Shown one piece after another: positions 25,380-34,873 of a stretch of DNA of 40,028 nt. The notes beneath the pieces are model-generated. The model did not search any database and was not told the origin of the DNA. It worked only from the letters and a program-made list of their open reading frames with translations. The DNA lies in NCBI RefSeq assembly GCF_021730445.1, contig NZ_JADNRM010000001.1, forward strand, positions 345,537 to 385,564. Reading direction: 5' to 3'. The DNA comes from Phocaeicola faecalis. Lineage in GTDB: Bacteria; Bacteroidota; Bacteroidia; Bacteroidales; Bacteroidaceae. The position numbers were made by a program, and so were the translations under genes. The first letter of the stretch is position 1. Each line of letters starts with the position of its first letter.

Positions 25380-26735
25380 CTATTTTACTTTACCTTTCTT
25401 CCACATCTCGTTAAAATTCTCCTTGGCGAATTTAGGCAAGTCACGTCCCTTTCCCCAAGTCACCCCCATCATTCTAAGCATTTCGCCACCGGCCGGAGCC
25501 AAATCCATTGCCGTATTGAAAGCCCAAGGACGGTTCATTGCAAACTCCATGCCACCGGACATCATCTTTTTCATGGTATCCGCTTTACCCAACTTATCCA
25601 AATCCTGACGCCACAGATATATCTGTTCTGCCAAATCCACCTTTACGGGGCAAACATCCGAACAAGAATAACAAAGCGAACAAGCCGATACGTTATCATA
25701 ATAATGCAATGGAGCCTTCAGCATACCTAGATTAATGCCAATAGGACCCGGAATAAAATAAGTATAAGAATAACCACCACTGCGGCGATACACCGGACAA
25801 GTATTCATGCAGGCACCGCAACGAATACAATTCAATGTCTTTATATGCTTCTGATCAGCCAATATTTTACTACGGCCATTATCTACTATAATAATATGGA
25901 ATTCCCCTCCTTCACGCGGTTTGCGGAAATGAGAAGTATAGGTGGTGACAGGCTGTCCGGTGGCCGAACGCGCCAACAGACGTGTAAACACCGCAAGCGA
26001 TTCGCGGTCAGGCACAATCTTCTCCATGCCAAAAGCGGCTATCTGCAACTTAGGTTGCGATACCCCCATATCAGCATTTCCTTCATTGGTGCAAACGACT
26101 ATCTCACCGGTAGAAGCTACCACAAAGTTGGCTCCGGTCATGGCAGCTTCAGCATGAAGAAACTTTTCACGCAGATTCTTACGAGCGGCATGGGTCAGAT
26201 AAGTAGGATCAGAATTTCCCTTCTCTGTTCCCAATTCTTTCTCAAACAATTCCCCCACCTGCTCACGCTTTATGTGAATGGCCGGCAGCACGATATGGCT
26301 TGGCTTGAGATGCATCAGCTGCAAGATACGCTCACCCAAATCACTTTCCACCACTTCAATGCCTTTACGCTCAAGAAACGGATTTAACTCACATTCCTCT
26401 GCCAGCATCGATTTGCTTTTTATAAAATGCTTCACACCGTGTTGGTGCAAAATATTGTATACAATATTACAATATTCGTCGGCATCCTTCGCCCAATATA
26501 CATGAGCGCCATTGGCACGGGCATTCGTTTCAAACTCTACCAGCAATTCATCTAAATGACTGTTGCTATATAGCTTGGTTTCACATGCCATTTCGCGCAA
26601 TTCCTCCCACTCGGGCACCTCCTTGCTCTGTTTGTCACGCTTAGCCCTTACCAACCAAAGGGTTTCGTCATACCACGCAGCCTGCTCCTTATTTTCCAGA
26701 AACCGGGCTGCTGCTTTTGCATGTTTCGTACTCAT
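25380..26735 (-). CDS. lutB: Lactate utilization protein B, iron-sulfur protein
   Basis: This 451-residue cytoplasmic protein has an N-terminal LUD domain (about residues 60-290, with VASTGEIVVCTNEGN) and a ferredoxin-like part with two Cys clusters, CIRCGACMNTCP near residue 305 and CSLCYSCSDVCP near residue 355. These bind two [4Fe-4S] clusters that pass electrons during oxidation of lactate to pyruvate. A C-terminal DUF3390-like tail follows. It overlaps lutA by 4 bp. Confidence 0.95.
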   Translation of the reverse strand: MSTKHAKAAARFLENKEQAAWYDETLWLVRAKRDKQSKEVPEWEELREMACETKLYSNSHLDELLVEFETNARANGAHVYWAKDADEYCNIVYNILHQHGVKHFIKSKSMLAEECELNPFLERKGIEVVESDLGERILQLMHLKPSHIVLPAIHIKREQVGELFEKELGTEKGNSDPTYLTHAARKNLREKFLHAEAAMTGANFVVASTGEIVVCTNEGNADMGVSQPKLQIAAFGMEKIVPDRESLAVFTRLLARSATGQPVTTYTSHFRKPREGGEFHIIIVDNGRSKILADQKHIKTLNCIRCGACMNTCPVYRRSGGYSYTYFIPGPIGINLGMLKAPLHYYDNVSACSLCYSCSDVCPVKVDLAEQIYLWRQDLDKLGKADTMKKMMSGGMEFAMNRPWAFNTAMDLAPAGGEMLRMMGVTWGKGRDLPKFAKENFNEMWKKGKVK

Positions 26736-27472
26736 AATCCTGCTGCTAATATTTCAACAATATGTAATGTCTTTATCGGAAGTTTCTCTCGGTCAATGAT
26801 TCCATTCTGATGCATCAGGCAGGAACTGTCGGCCCCCACAATATATTCGGCACCTGTTGCCATATGACGGTGCACCTTGTCATGCCCCATCTGGACAGAT
26901 ACAGCTGTCTCCTCCACAGAGAACATTCCACCGAAACCACAACATTCATCGGGGCGCTCGGGCTCCATAATCTCTATGCCTTCTACCAGCGAAAGTAAGT
27001 CGCGCAGTTTATTAAAGTAAGGGATATTGAGTTCACTCGGTGAAGAAAGTCCCATTAAACGCACTCCGTGGCAACTGTTTTGAAGAGAAACTTTATGTGG
27101 AAACTTAGCTTGCAGTGAAGTGGGTTTTATGACATCGTGGATAAACTCGCACAAATCATATATCTTCTCTTCACTGGCGCAATGATGTTTTTCCGCCTTC
27201 AACAAACGTCCGTAATTATCGCGCACAAAGACTACACAACTGGCCGATGGGCCTACTATGTAATCATAATCTTTAAACTTTTCGTCAAAATGGCGAGCCA
27301 TTTCCACAGACTCGCCCTCAAAGCCGGCATTTGCCATTGGCTGGCCGCAGCAAGTCTGATTTAGCGGATAATCCACGTCTACCCCCAAACTTTTCAGGAG
27401 TTTATACGAAGCTACCCCCACCTGCGGATAAACCGCATTAATATAACAGGGAATAAATAAACCTACTTTCAT
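26732..27472 (-). CDS. lutA: Lactate utilization protein A, CCG-domain Fe-S protein
   Basis: This 246-residue protein has two CCG (cysteine-rich) domains: QTCCGQPMAN near residue 40 and DECCGFGGMFS near residue 175. Each probably holds part of a non-cubane Fe-S cluster, as in heterodisulfide reductase and glycolate oxidase subunits. It is the first gene of lutABC. LutA/GlcF-like proteins are hard to separate by sequence alone, but the order A-B-C supports LutA. Confidence 0.94.
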   Translation of the reverse strand: MKVGLFIPCYINAVYPQVGVASYKLLKSLGVDVDYPLNQTCCGQPMANAGFEGESVEMARHFDEKFKDYDYIVGPSASCVVFVRDNYGRLLKAEKHHCASEEKIYDLCEFIHDVIKPTSLQAKFPHKVSLQNSCHGVRLMGLSSPSELNIPYFNKLRDLLSLVEGIEIMEPERPDECCGFGGMFSVEETAVSVQMGHDKVHRHMATGAEYIVGADSSCLMHQNGIIDREKLPIKTLHIVEILAAGL

Positions 27473-27505
27473 TGTTATCAGTTAATATGTGTCCTATAAG
27501 GATAA

Positions 27506-27537
27506 CAAATTTAGAAGAAAATTGTTAAGGAGGCAAT
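27506..27537 (-). promoter_or_regulatory. lut operon promoter
   Basis: Minus-strand TAAATTTG (27506-27513), with ATTG 20 bp upstream (27534-27537). About 33 nt before the lutA ATG. Confidence 0.6.
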
Positions 27538-27604
27538 CGGTTTTCTTTTTTATATTCCTATCCTTTGTCGTGTGGAACGCTATCCGCATCGAGAAACACC
27601 ACCC

Positions 27605-27664
27605 TGTTTATAAAAACAAAAACAGAATGAACAAGCCCAATCACGAGCCTATCCATTCTGTTTT
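27605..27664 (-). terminator. Terminator of the SusCD-phosphoesterase operon
   Basis: Minus-strand 11-bp stem AAAACAGAATG/CATTCTGTTTT (27654-27664 with 27619-27629), with a T-rich tail (complement of 27605-27618). It lies 62 nt beyond the stop of the last operon gene. Confidence 0.8.
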
Positions 27665-27726
27665 ACCGATAGTTACCTTTCTACAAAGAAGCGGTAAATA
27701 TCATGGAACAATTACACATGATAATA

Positions 27727-28716
27727 TCATTTTCTCGGTTTCAAGAAACTTTCCGGGAATTTCACCTCCTGTTCGATATGATTATCTTTCAGACGAATCC
27801 ACGAACGGAAGCCTTTTTCTCCTTCTGTCAATTCAATGACACGTGCACCATTAGGCAAATTATTATATACGGTATCACCACCCGTATAACGTCCGTATGC
27901 CAACAATACACCATGCCACATCACGGCATAATCATCATCATGGTCGTGTCCCACAAAAACTCCTTCCACATCACCCATCTCCTTCATTGCCGTGAAAAGG
28001 CCTGAATTGAGACGAGGTGCGCAGGCTCTTTCTTTACGAACACCAAACAACACGGCTGTTTCATCCGATGCAGCCTGGTTGTATTCGGGCAAAGCAATAT
28101 GGAAGAAAGCCAATGACGGAACAGGATTGCCACCATTTGCTTTTGTATATTTCCGGCTGTTTTCACGATACCACTGAATTTGGTCGAAGTCTATATAATC
28201 ATATCCGCCTATCCCCTTTATCTGTGAGTAAGAATGCGAATCAAATACATAAAGAATCTCAGCATCCTTACTTCCGTCTGACGATTTTAAAGGAAGGATA
28301 AAATTGGTCACTCCCGAAATACCTTCGGTTGTAGCAGTCAGATTGTGAGGAATACTTTGAATGATTTTAAACAGCTCTTCACGAGTCAAACCTTGTTCAT
28401 TATCATGATTACCAAACGTAACCGCAAAGGGAATCTCACGTTTGGAAACCAAATTCAATACCGTACGCATTCCTTCTTCGGCAGGCTTTCCATAAATCAC
28501 ATCACCCGTAAAAATCACCAAATCAGGTTTTTCTGCATCAAGCACTTCATTAATCCGTTCGATAGAGACCTCAGAACGAGGATCATTATAGATGTAGTGT
28601 ACATCTGTGAACTGCACGATTTTGAACTTCCCATTGGCATTGAACTTCAATGTCTGGGCATTGCCGGCACATACAAGTCCCAGCAGCAAGCATAAGGTTA
28701 GAAATAGTTTTTTCAT
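27727..28716 (-). CDS. Secreted calcineurin-like metallophosphoesterase
   Basis: This 329-residue protein has a signal peptide (MKKLFLTLCLLLGLVCAGNAQ). The two-metal site motifs appear in order: FTDVHY (D-x-H), FTGDVIYG (GD), FGNHDNEQG (GNHD), a later His, and FVGHDHDDDYA (GHxH-type end). The closest known relatives are purple-acid-phosphatase-like and Dcr2-type phosphatases. It probably hydrolyses a phosphomonoester or phosphodiester in the periplasm or at the surface. It is the last gene of the SusCD operon, 17 bp after a second phosphoesterase. Confidence 0.92.
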   Translation of the reverse strand: MKKLFLTLCLLLGLVCAGNAQTLKFNANGKFKIVQFTDVHYIYNDPRSEVSIERINEVLDAEKPDLVIFTGDVIYGKPAEEGMRTVLNLVSKREIPFAVTFGNHDNEQGLTREELFKIIQSIPHNLTATTEGISGVTNFILPLKSSDGSKDAEILYVFDSHSYSQIKGIGGYDYIDFDQIQWYRENSRKYTKANGGNPVPSLAFFHIALPEYNQAASDETAVLFGVRKERACAPRLNSGLFTAMKEMGDVEGVFVGHDHDDDYAVMWHGVLLAYGRYTGGDTVYNNLPNGARVIELTEGEKGFRSWIRLKDNHIEQEVKFPESFLKPRK

Positions 28717-28733
28717 GGTTTTTATTTTAATGT

Positions 28734-29804
28734 TTACTCAATAGTTATCTTGAATTGGTCATAGGGGGCCGTCCGCCACGCCTTATCGAAAGTAGCAGGC
28801 GACAAGGCAAACAAGGGTGAGAAAGTGCGCACCGAAATCGTTTTCCCATCCGGCAGGAATTCCATCAGCCGCAACCAGCAATCGCCTCCGTTGCCATGCC
28901 ATTGTCCATCGGCAGTCTGGGCATTAAACATCATCTGGGGAATCTGTTTCCCCAATTTATTCCTGTCCGTGCGGAAAGACACCTGTCCTTCATAGTCCAC
29001 AATCTCACATTCGTGACCACATATCACCATACAGATATTCTGAGAAGGATAAACCAGTTTGTCCCAAATAGCTTGTCCATAATTAGCCGGAGAGACCTTA
29101 TAATCTTCCTTGACATGACGCACCGCCTCAGGCGACATATAAGAATGGGTAAGCAAAATAACTTTATGATTTTTATATTGGGGCTTCTCGGTCAGTTGGC
29201 GGGCCCACTCTATTGCTTCATCACGTGGCGCAAACTCCAGTGAAACGACCAGCAACTTTCCCCATGTGTCCGTTTCAAATTCATAAGCAGCATTTTCCAA
29301 GGTCGGTATTCCTTGATAGTTATGTCCTACAGACACCAAAGATTCGCGCCAACAGGCATTACGCTCGGACGGAAAGTAATCGGGGAAATGACACAAACGG
29401 TTTTCCGCTTTCTCATAACCATAGTCATGATTGCCTGTACAAATCACATAAGGAACTTTACCGTCCAAACGCTCAAAGGCACGTGAAGCCGCCTTCCACT
29501 GTTCTTCACTCGTCTGATTTCCGTTCACTCCGTCGGGGATACGGATTTCATTTTGCTCCACCAAGTCACCGGTGCAAAGCACTCCTTTGATGTTCAACGA
29601 CTTCAAGCTATTGGCAATCCATGCTGTCTGCAACTCAAAGAGAGGTTGATTGGCATCGAACTTCACATAGCTCTGAGGATCGGGAACCAATATCATGGAA
29701 AACGAACGTTCATCACTCAATTTCGGGCGCAAGGGATAAACTTGCGCCGAAATTAATTGGGAAAGGCATAATAATGTGCCAAGTAGAATAGAGTGTTTTT
29801 TCAT
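28734..29804 (-). CDS. Secreted metallophosphoesterase (second type)
   Basis: This 356-residue protein has a signal peptide (MKKHSILLGTLLCLSQLISAQ). Its metal-binding motifs are divergent at the first position: VPDPQSYVKFDA replaces the usual D-x-H. They then follow as CTGDLVEQN (GD), CTGNHDYGYE (GNHD), LLTHSYMSP (TH) and VICGHECEI (GHxx). The missing first His suggests altered metal binding or specificity. It lies between susD and the other phosphoesterase, 12 bp downstream of susD. The pair of distinct phosphoesterases points to a substrate with two types of phosphate linkage. Confidence 0.88.
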   Translation of the reverse strand: MKKHSILLGTLLCLSQLISAQVYPLRPKLSDERSFSMILVPDPQSYVKFDANQPLFELQTAWIANSLKSLNIKGVLCTGDLVEQNEIRIPDGVNGNQTSEEQWKAASRAFERLDGKVPYVICTGNHDYGYEKAENRLCHFPDYFPSERNACWRESLVSVGHNYQGIPTLENAAYEFETDTWGKLLVVSLEFAPRDEAIEWARQLTEKPQYKNHKVILLTHSYMSPEAVRHVKEDYKVSPANYGQAIWDKLVYPSQNICMVICGHECEIVDYEGQVSFRTDRNKLGKQIPQMMFNAQTADGQWHGNGGDCWLRLMEFLPDGKTISVRTFSPLFALSPATFDKAWRTAPYDQFKITIE

Positions 29805-29816
29805 ATATTTATATTA

Positions 29817-31334
29817 TTATTGAAGTATCCACATCTTCTTGTTGCGGTCATCAGAGCCATTGAACTGGCGTTCCAAAGCTTCCTGCAGATTGGCTTTATT
29901 ATATTGTGACTCACTTTCGGGGTACATCCAACGTTGAGGAAGTTCGGTTTTCACCTCATTCAATGATGTTTCCGGATTTATGGGAAGCTTGGGATAACCG
30001 GTACGGCGATATTCATAATAACTATTCCAAGGAGAGTGAAGGAACCAGGCAAGATAGCGTTGGGTAAGAATCATTTCAAGCCCATCAGCCTCTCCGTTTG
30101 TCAACTGTATAGCAGGATTTTGCAAAAAATCTGCTATCACTTCATCAGTAAGCACACGTCCGTGAGCATAATTTTCAGGCGTATGATCTGCTATAAAACG
30201 CATACTTGCTTCTATACCTTTCTTATAATAGGTATCTGCCGAGCCCGAAATCCATCCACGTACCGCAGCTTCAGCCAAAATAAAGCATTGATCGGCATAT
30301 CCCACTGTAATGAAAGGCTCGCCGGCTGCATTATTTTTATAACGAAGGTTCAGATTACAGAAATTATCGGAGCTATACATTTCCGAAATCTCATGGAAAG
30401 GCAATGAAGGATTTACTCCTATATAGGCATCCCAACTGCTTGCATCTATTCCCGCTTTCACCTTAGCATCAGACGGTTCGGCAATATAAAACAAACGGTA
30501 ATCTTGATTTTGCTTCATCACATCCACAATCGTGGTCGACAACATAGGATACATATTATAGTTGAAGTCATCCTTGTACATAGGATAACGCTGGCCTTTC
30601 TTTTCAGAGAAAACCAATTGGTAGTTATCGTCATTCGACTCCATCAATTTCTTATTCGAAACAATGGTGGCAAATCTTTCTTTTACCTTTAAATCTGCAT
30701 CATCCGCTACTCGTGAGAGGTTCATCAAGACTTTCAGTTCGAATGAAGCCACTGTTTTCTGCCATTTGTTGACATCACCTCCAAACACCGGATCACCATC
30801 AAATTTCTTAGCTTGTCCAAACAAAGTATATGCTTCTTCCAAATCGTCTAGAATCTGAAGCATTACGTCTTTCTGAGAATCATACTTAGGTGTGATATTA
30901 CCTGTTTCTCCCTGCAAGGCATCACTATAAGGCACATCGCCCATCTCTATTGAAATATAGAAAACGGTAAATGCTTTCACAAATTTATTCAATGCCTGAA
31001 ACGCGTTAGGGTTATTATCGTCGGCAAGTTCGACCATCTTCACTCCATTGACCAAACTTGTATATCCTCCGAAACCGGAACGCCCCATTTTATTATACTG
31101 GTAATCCACCGAACCTTCTCCCCATGCCAATTGCTTCATCAAAAAATTACTATTGAAAAAAGCTTTGGAAGTAGAAGGCTTTGTTGTACCAAGAATTAAC
31201 TTGGTAGCCAACATCTCAGGAGTTACCGTAGTAGGTGAATCCGGGTTGGTATTCAGATCATCAAAGTTACTACAAGAGCACAACATGCCGGTGGCAACCA
31301 ATGCTCCTATCAGGTAATTATATATCTTTTTCAT
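29817..31334 (-). CDS. SusD/RagB-family surface lipoprotein
   Basis: This 505-residue lipoprotein (signal ending GMLCSC) forms the lid over the SusC barrel and binds the nutrient at the cell surface. Family features are NFDDLNTNPDSPTTVTPE at the start, TPR-like helices (FQALNKFVKAFTVFYISIEM), GDVPYSDALQGE, and a C-terminal YYEYRRTGYPKLPINPE. These fit the SusD-like subgroup 2 (RagB). It lies 14 bp downstream of susC. The ligand is not predictable. Confidence 0.94.
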   Translation of the reverse strand: MKKIYNYLIGALVATGMLCSCSNFDDLNTNPDSPTTVTPEMLATKLILGTTKPSTSKAFFNSNFLMKQLAWGEGSVDYQYNKMGRSGFGGYTSLVNGVKMVELADDNNPNAFQALNKFVKAFTVFYISIEMGDVPYSDALQGETGNITPKYDSQKDVMLQILDDLEEAYTLFGQAKKFDGDPVFGGDVNKWQKTVASFELKVLMNLSRVADDADLKVKERFATIVSNKKLMESNDDNYQLVFSEKKGQRYPMYKDDFNYNMYPMLSTTIVDVMKQNQDYRLFYIAEPSDAKVKAGIDASSWDAYIGVNPSLPFHEISEMYSSDNFCNLNLRYKNNAAGEPFITVGYADQCFILAEAAVRGWISGSADTYYKKGIEASMRFIADHTPENYAHGRVLTDEVIADFLQNPAIQLTNGEADGLEMILTQRYLAWFLHSPWNSYYEYRRTGYPKLPINPETSLNEVKTELPQRWMYPESESQYNKANLQEALERQFNGSDDRNKKMWILQ

Positions 31335-31348
31335 CGTTATAATAGCTT

Positions 31349-34300
31349 TTAGAAATTCAACTTAACATTAAATCCGACGTAACGTATAGACGGTGAGTTC
31401 AAATCTTCTTGTGCCGAGTCAGGATCGGAGAATTTGAAATCTTTTGTCCAAATCAATAGATTCTGACCGACCAGCCCCACCTGCATGCTGTTCATCTTAA
31501 ACTTTTCACAAATGCTTTTCGGCATATCATAAGTAATGGACAAATCGCGCAATTTAAAGAATGTTTCGTCCTGAATACATTGACTGACCGCACTATAAGC
31601 ATTCGGATAATAATTACGAACATAATTCTCATAAGATACAGGTACATCATTAGGAGCAAATACACGTGTGTCATTAGTGATGTTTCCATCCACATCATAT
31701 TCCACAGAGCCGGAAACGACTTTCACACCATTACCGATATAGTTCGTCTTTCCATTGACAACTTCATCATAACGCCATTGGTTATCACTATCGGGATGAG
31801 CTCCTGTATTCCACAAAGCCTGTTCCATCTTATTAAAAGCAACACCTCCCACACGACCGTCTATCGTGAAGTTTAACGTAAAGTTTTTATATCTGAATGT
31901 GTTTGTGATACCCCATACCCAATCAGGGAATTCATATCCCGCAACTGATTGATATTCGCTTTGTTTGGGTAATCCGTTTTCATGTATAATATTTCCTTGC
32001 GAATCGCGTTCCCAGTCATATTGTCCCAACCAGTCCCAACGTTCGCCGGCAGCAACCCATGGCTTTTGGGTAGAATACTTATCATCTACTCTTGAATAAT
32101 AGTAACGGTCGCGAGCCCAGTTAAGCACTGCATTCCACTCAAAGTCACGAGTCTTGATGATGTCTCCTGAAATAGTAAGCTCCACACCACGACGTTCCTG
32201 CTCTTCATCATAATTAATCAATGTACTTTCAAAGCCGGATGCATTACTTACCGTTGCCTTACGGGTCAGATTATATTTTAAAGTATTGTAATAAGCAAAG
32301 TCTACACGCAAACGATTATTAAAGAAGTTCACAGCTGTACCAATTTCCCATGAACGGGTAGCAGTAGGCTGAATTAATGCTCCACGGATAGAAGTGGGAT
32401 AAGAAGCAGAAGGCAGATTGTCCCATGCATCAGTGGAAATATTATATACATTGTTAATGGAATATACATCTACATCTTTCTTGGTTTGCGTCCATGAACC
32501 GCGCACTTTCCAGAAAGACATCCATTCGGGCAAGTCTATTAATTCGGAAAGAATAGCACTACCTGATACAGACGGATAAAAATAAGAACGGGTTTCGGAC
32601 GGTAATGTAGACGACCAGTCGTTACGTGCTGTCACATCTAAGTAGAACGCTCCTCTCCATGAAGCGGAAAGTCTTCCATAGATACTGTTGACTTGTTTCC
32701 GTTTATACGAACTGGATGTAGTTGCCTTGTCTACCGAAGCTTTTAAAGAATAATATCCCGGAATAGTCAATCCACCTTCAGTATTGCCCTGCAAAGTATC
32801 ATCCTGATAGTAATAAAGGGTTCCACCCACAATACCTTCCAGATTAAAATCGCCAAATTTGTGATTCGCGCTCAACATCAAATCGTGATTCATACTGAAG
32901 CCGCCATCGCGCTCAATCTCAAAATAACCATTCTTGTCCCAGCCTGAGTTAGCGGACTTCGGATTACGCCATGTCTTACGATTGCTGTAAATATCTATAC
33001 CGGAACGAAGATTGGCTTTCAGCCATGGAGTAAATTCATAACCCATATTCATATATCCATTCGTAATGGTATAGTCACTGGAGCGGAGCACTTCATTGGC
33101 TACAAAATACGGATTATCATACCAGCCGGAATACATCCAATTCTGTTGCTCGTCCTTTTTCACCCAATAATCTTTAAACTCACGAATATCATAGTCAGGT
33201 CCGGTCCATACCAACAGGTTATAAAGATAACCTCCCTTTCCATAACCGGTTCCATAATTCTGCGGATAAAAACGTTTATTAAAGCTGGCTCCTCCATCAA
33301 AAGAGAATTTCTTCCATTTCATTTCTCCCGATACTGAATAAGTGATTTTATTCAATTTGGTATTGGGATATTGCCCCTTGTTGTACACATGAGACAATGA
33401 GGCTCTCACACTTCCATACTTACCCTTCTGACTGATACTTACATTATTATTAGTCACGAAACTTGTTTCGAGGAAGTTTTTGAAGTTATCTTTTCCTTTC
33501 GATAATAACGGCATCATCTCAAACTGATGAGTGACCGGATTCCATTGTTCCGCCTCACGACCGATATCCAGTTTATCACCCCACACAAAATCATTGTGGT
33601 TATATCGTCCTCCTTCACCGGAACTGTAACCGGACTGGACATTCGGCAATTTCAGATAACCTGCCTGAAACATCGTACTACTGTTTACACTGACGTGCAA
33701 CCCTTCTTCTTTACTTTTCTTAGTGGTAACCATTACAACACCCACACCACCACGTTCACCATACAGAGCCGCTGCCGTAGCACCTTTCAGGACGTCAACA
33801 GATTCTATATCATCGGCAGGAATATCACGCAGCGTCATATTGCCGTAAGGCACACCGTCAATCACCAACAACGGAGTTTCACCACGTAACAATAAAGAGG
33901 GAGCATCATTGAATTCTGTACTATTCTGTACATTCAACCCGGCAATTTTACCGGTCAAGGAGGTAGCCACATCTACCGTCTTTACTGTAGCCAATTTTTC
34001 ACCGCCCAGTTTCTGAACCGCATATCCCAATGCCTTTTCTTCACGTTTAATACCCAGTGCAGTCACCACTACTTCACTCAACATTTCCGTATCTTCAGCC
34101 ATCTTTATATTGAAGACTGTCTTTCCGTTTACCTTTACTTCTTGGTTTTTATAACCAATATAACTTACTAATAAAGTAGCGTTAGGAGCCACCACCAGTT
34201 CAAAACGACCTTCCATATCCGTAATCGTTCCAATGGAAGAGTTGCCCTTTACAGAAACATTGGCACCTATCACCGGTTCTCCCTGTAAATCTACAACCTT

Positions 34301-34744
34301 ACCTGCTATCTTTACAGTCTTATTTGACTGTTGAGCAGACTTTACAGCAAGTGCGTCCGACTTATGTAAGGATATATAATTATCGGAGAAGCTGGATGTG
34401 ATACCATTGGTTGCCAAAATCTCTAATAAATCGGCCACCTTCTGTTTGCCCTGTTTAATATTAATTTTCTTATTAATATTTACTTCCGTATCACTGTATA
34501 CAAACAAATACTCAGTTTGCTGTTCTACCTGCGCCATTAATTCCTTTAGCGTCGTCTGACCCGTTTTCAGGGTCACTTGGGCATTCTGAGACTTGATTGT
34601 GCCCGCGTGTGCCTGAATAATCAGCAAGAACAAAAACAAAAAAGCGAATTTCATAATACGAAATAATTGATTGGTTTTACATTGTTTTAATGCATTAGCT
34701 AGTAGCAATAAGTTTTTTTTCATACCTTTGCAATTAAGGTTCAT
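31349..34744 (-). CDS. SusC/RagA-type TonB-dependent transducer with N-terminal STN domain
   Basis: This protein of about 1131 residues imports nutrients across the outer membrane using TonB energy. After the signal segment (MKFAFLFLFLLIIQAHAG) comes an STN domain (about 55-125, LKELMAQVEQQTEYLFVYSD), which contacts the anti-sigma factor. A carboxypeptidase-regulatory-like domain (VVDLQGEPVIGANVSVKG) follows, then the plug (EVVVTALGIKREEKALGYAV ... LLVIDGVPYG) and a large beta-barrel ending NVKLNF. Starts at 34744 or 34723 are both possible; AAAGG stands just before the second. The STN domain and the upstream sigma/anti-sigma genes indicate signal-transducing control. A probable antisense RNA covers its leader. 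Confidence 0.94.
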   Translation of the reverse strand: MNLNCKGMKKNLLLLANALKQCKTNQLFRIMKFAFLFLFLLIIQAHAGTIKSQNAQVTLKTGQTTLKELMAQVEQQTEYLFVYSDTEVNINKKINIKQGKQKVADLLEILATNGITSSFSDNYISLHKSDALAVKSAQQSNKTVKIAGKVVDLQGEPVIGANVSVKGNSSIGTITDMEGRFELVVAPNATLLVSYIGYKNQEVKVNGKTVFNIKMAEDTEMLSEVVVTALGIKREEKALGYAVQKLGGEKLATVKTVDVATSLTGKIAGLNVQNSTEFNDAPSLLLRGETPLLVIDGVPYGNMTLRDIPADDIESVDVLKGATAAALYGERGGVGVVMVTTKKSKEEGLHVSVNSSTMFQAGYLKLPNVQSGYSSGEGGRYNHNDFVWGDKLDIGREAEQWNPVTHQFEMMPLLSKGKDNFKNFLETSFVTNNNVSISQKGKYGSVRASLSHVYNKGQYPNTKLNKITYSVSGEMKWKKFSFDGGASFNKRFYPQNYGTGYGKGGYLYNLLVWTGPDYDIREFKDYWVKKDEQQNWMYSGWYDNPYFVANEVLRSSDYTITNGYMNMGYEFTPWLKANLRSGIDIYSNRKTWRNPKSANSGWDKNGYFEIERDGGFSMNHDLMLSANHKFGDFNLEGIVGGTLYYYQDDTLQGNTEGGLTIPGYYSLKASVDKATTSSSYKRKQVNSIYGRLSASWRGAFYLDVTARNDWSSTLPSETRSYFYPSVSGSAILSELIDLPEWMSFWKVRGSWTQTKKDVDVYSINNVYNISTDAWDNLPSASYPTSIRGALIQPTATRSWEIGTAVNFFNNRLRVDFAYYNTLKYNLTRKATVSNASGFESTLINYDEEQERRGVELTISGDIIKTRDFEWNAVLNWARDRYYYSRVDDKYSTQKPWVAAGERWDWLGQYDWERDSQGNIIHENGLPKQSEYQSVAGYEFPDWVWGITNTFRYKNFTLNFTIDGRVGGVAFNKMEQALWNTGAHPDSDNQWRYDEVVNGKTNYIGNGVKVVSGSVEYDVDGNITNDTRVFAPNDVPVSYENYVRNYYPNAYSAVSQCIQDETFFKLRDLSITYDMPKSICEKFKMNSMQVGLVGQNLLIWTKDFKFSDPDSAQEDLNSPSIRYVGFNVKLNF
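34723..34730 (+). promoter_or_regulatory. -7 element of an antisense transcript inside the susC 5' end
   Basis: Plus-strand TACCTTTG lies opposite the first codons of susC (minus). No plus-strand protein gene follows, but a strong terminator does, about 90 bp later. No clear TTTG is seen at -33. Confidence 0.5.
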
Positions 34745-34829
34745 TACTTTAATTTATTTCCCATAGAGTAAGGTGCTGTGACCTTGTCTTGAGAGGAAAC
34801 GGTGTTGCAGCACTGCTTCCTCTTTTTGT
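34737..34829 (+). ncRNA. Probable cis-antisense small RNA to the susC leader (DonS-like position)
   Basis: A TACCTTTG box at 34723-34730 predicts a start near 34737. A terminator (GAGGAA at 34793-34798 with TTCCTC at 34817-34822, inner CGGTG/CACTG pairs, loop TTGCAG, then TTTTTGTTTT) ends it at about 34829, giving about 93 nt with no reading frame. It runs opposite the fecR-susC gap and the very start of susC. Antisense RNAs in this exact place repress PULs in Bacteroides fragilis (DonS and relatives); applying that here is inference. Base pairing to the susC leader would be perfect by definition. Confidence 0.6.
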
Positions 34830-34830
34830 T
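34793..34830 (+). terminator. Terminator of the antisense RNA
   Basis: 12-position stem with one mismatch and a 6-nt loop, followed by TTTTTGTTTT on the plus strand. On the minus strand no T-run follows the stem, so it does not look like an attenuator of susC. Confidence 0.7.
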
Positions 34831-34873
34831 TTCTTCTTTTATTTTTCCATAAGCGATAGTATATTTTTAAAGG

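Noticed and set aside
27489..27839. A plus-strand frame with one hydrophobic stretch
   Set aside because: It starts at GTG over the lut promoter, crosses the operon terminator and ends inside the phosphoesterase gene on the other strand.
34793..34822. Attenuator hairpin for susC on the minus strand
   Set aside because: The T-run is on the plus-strand side only, which fits a terminator of an antisense RNA rather than premature termination of the susC message.
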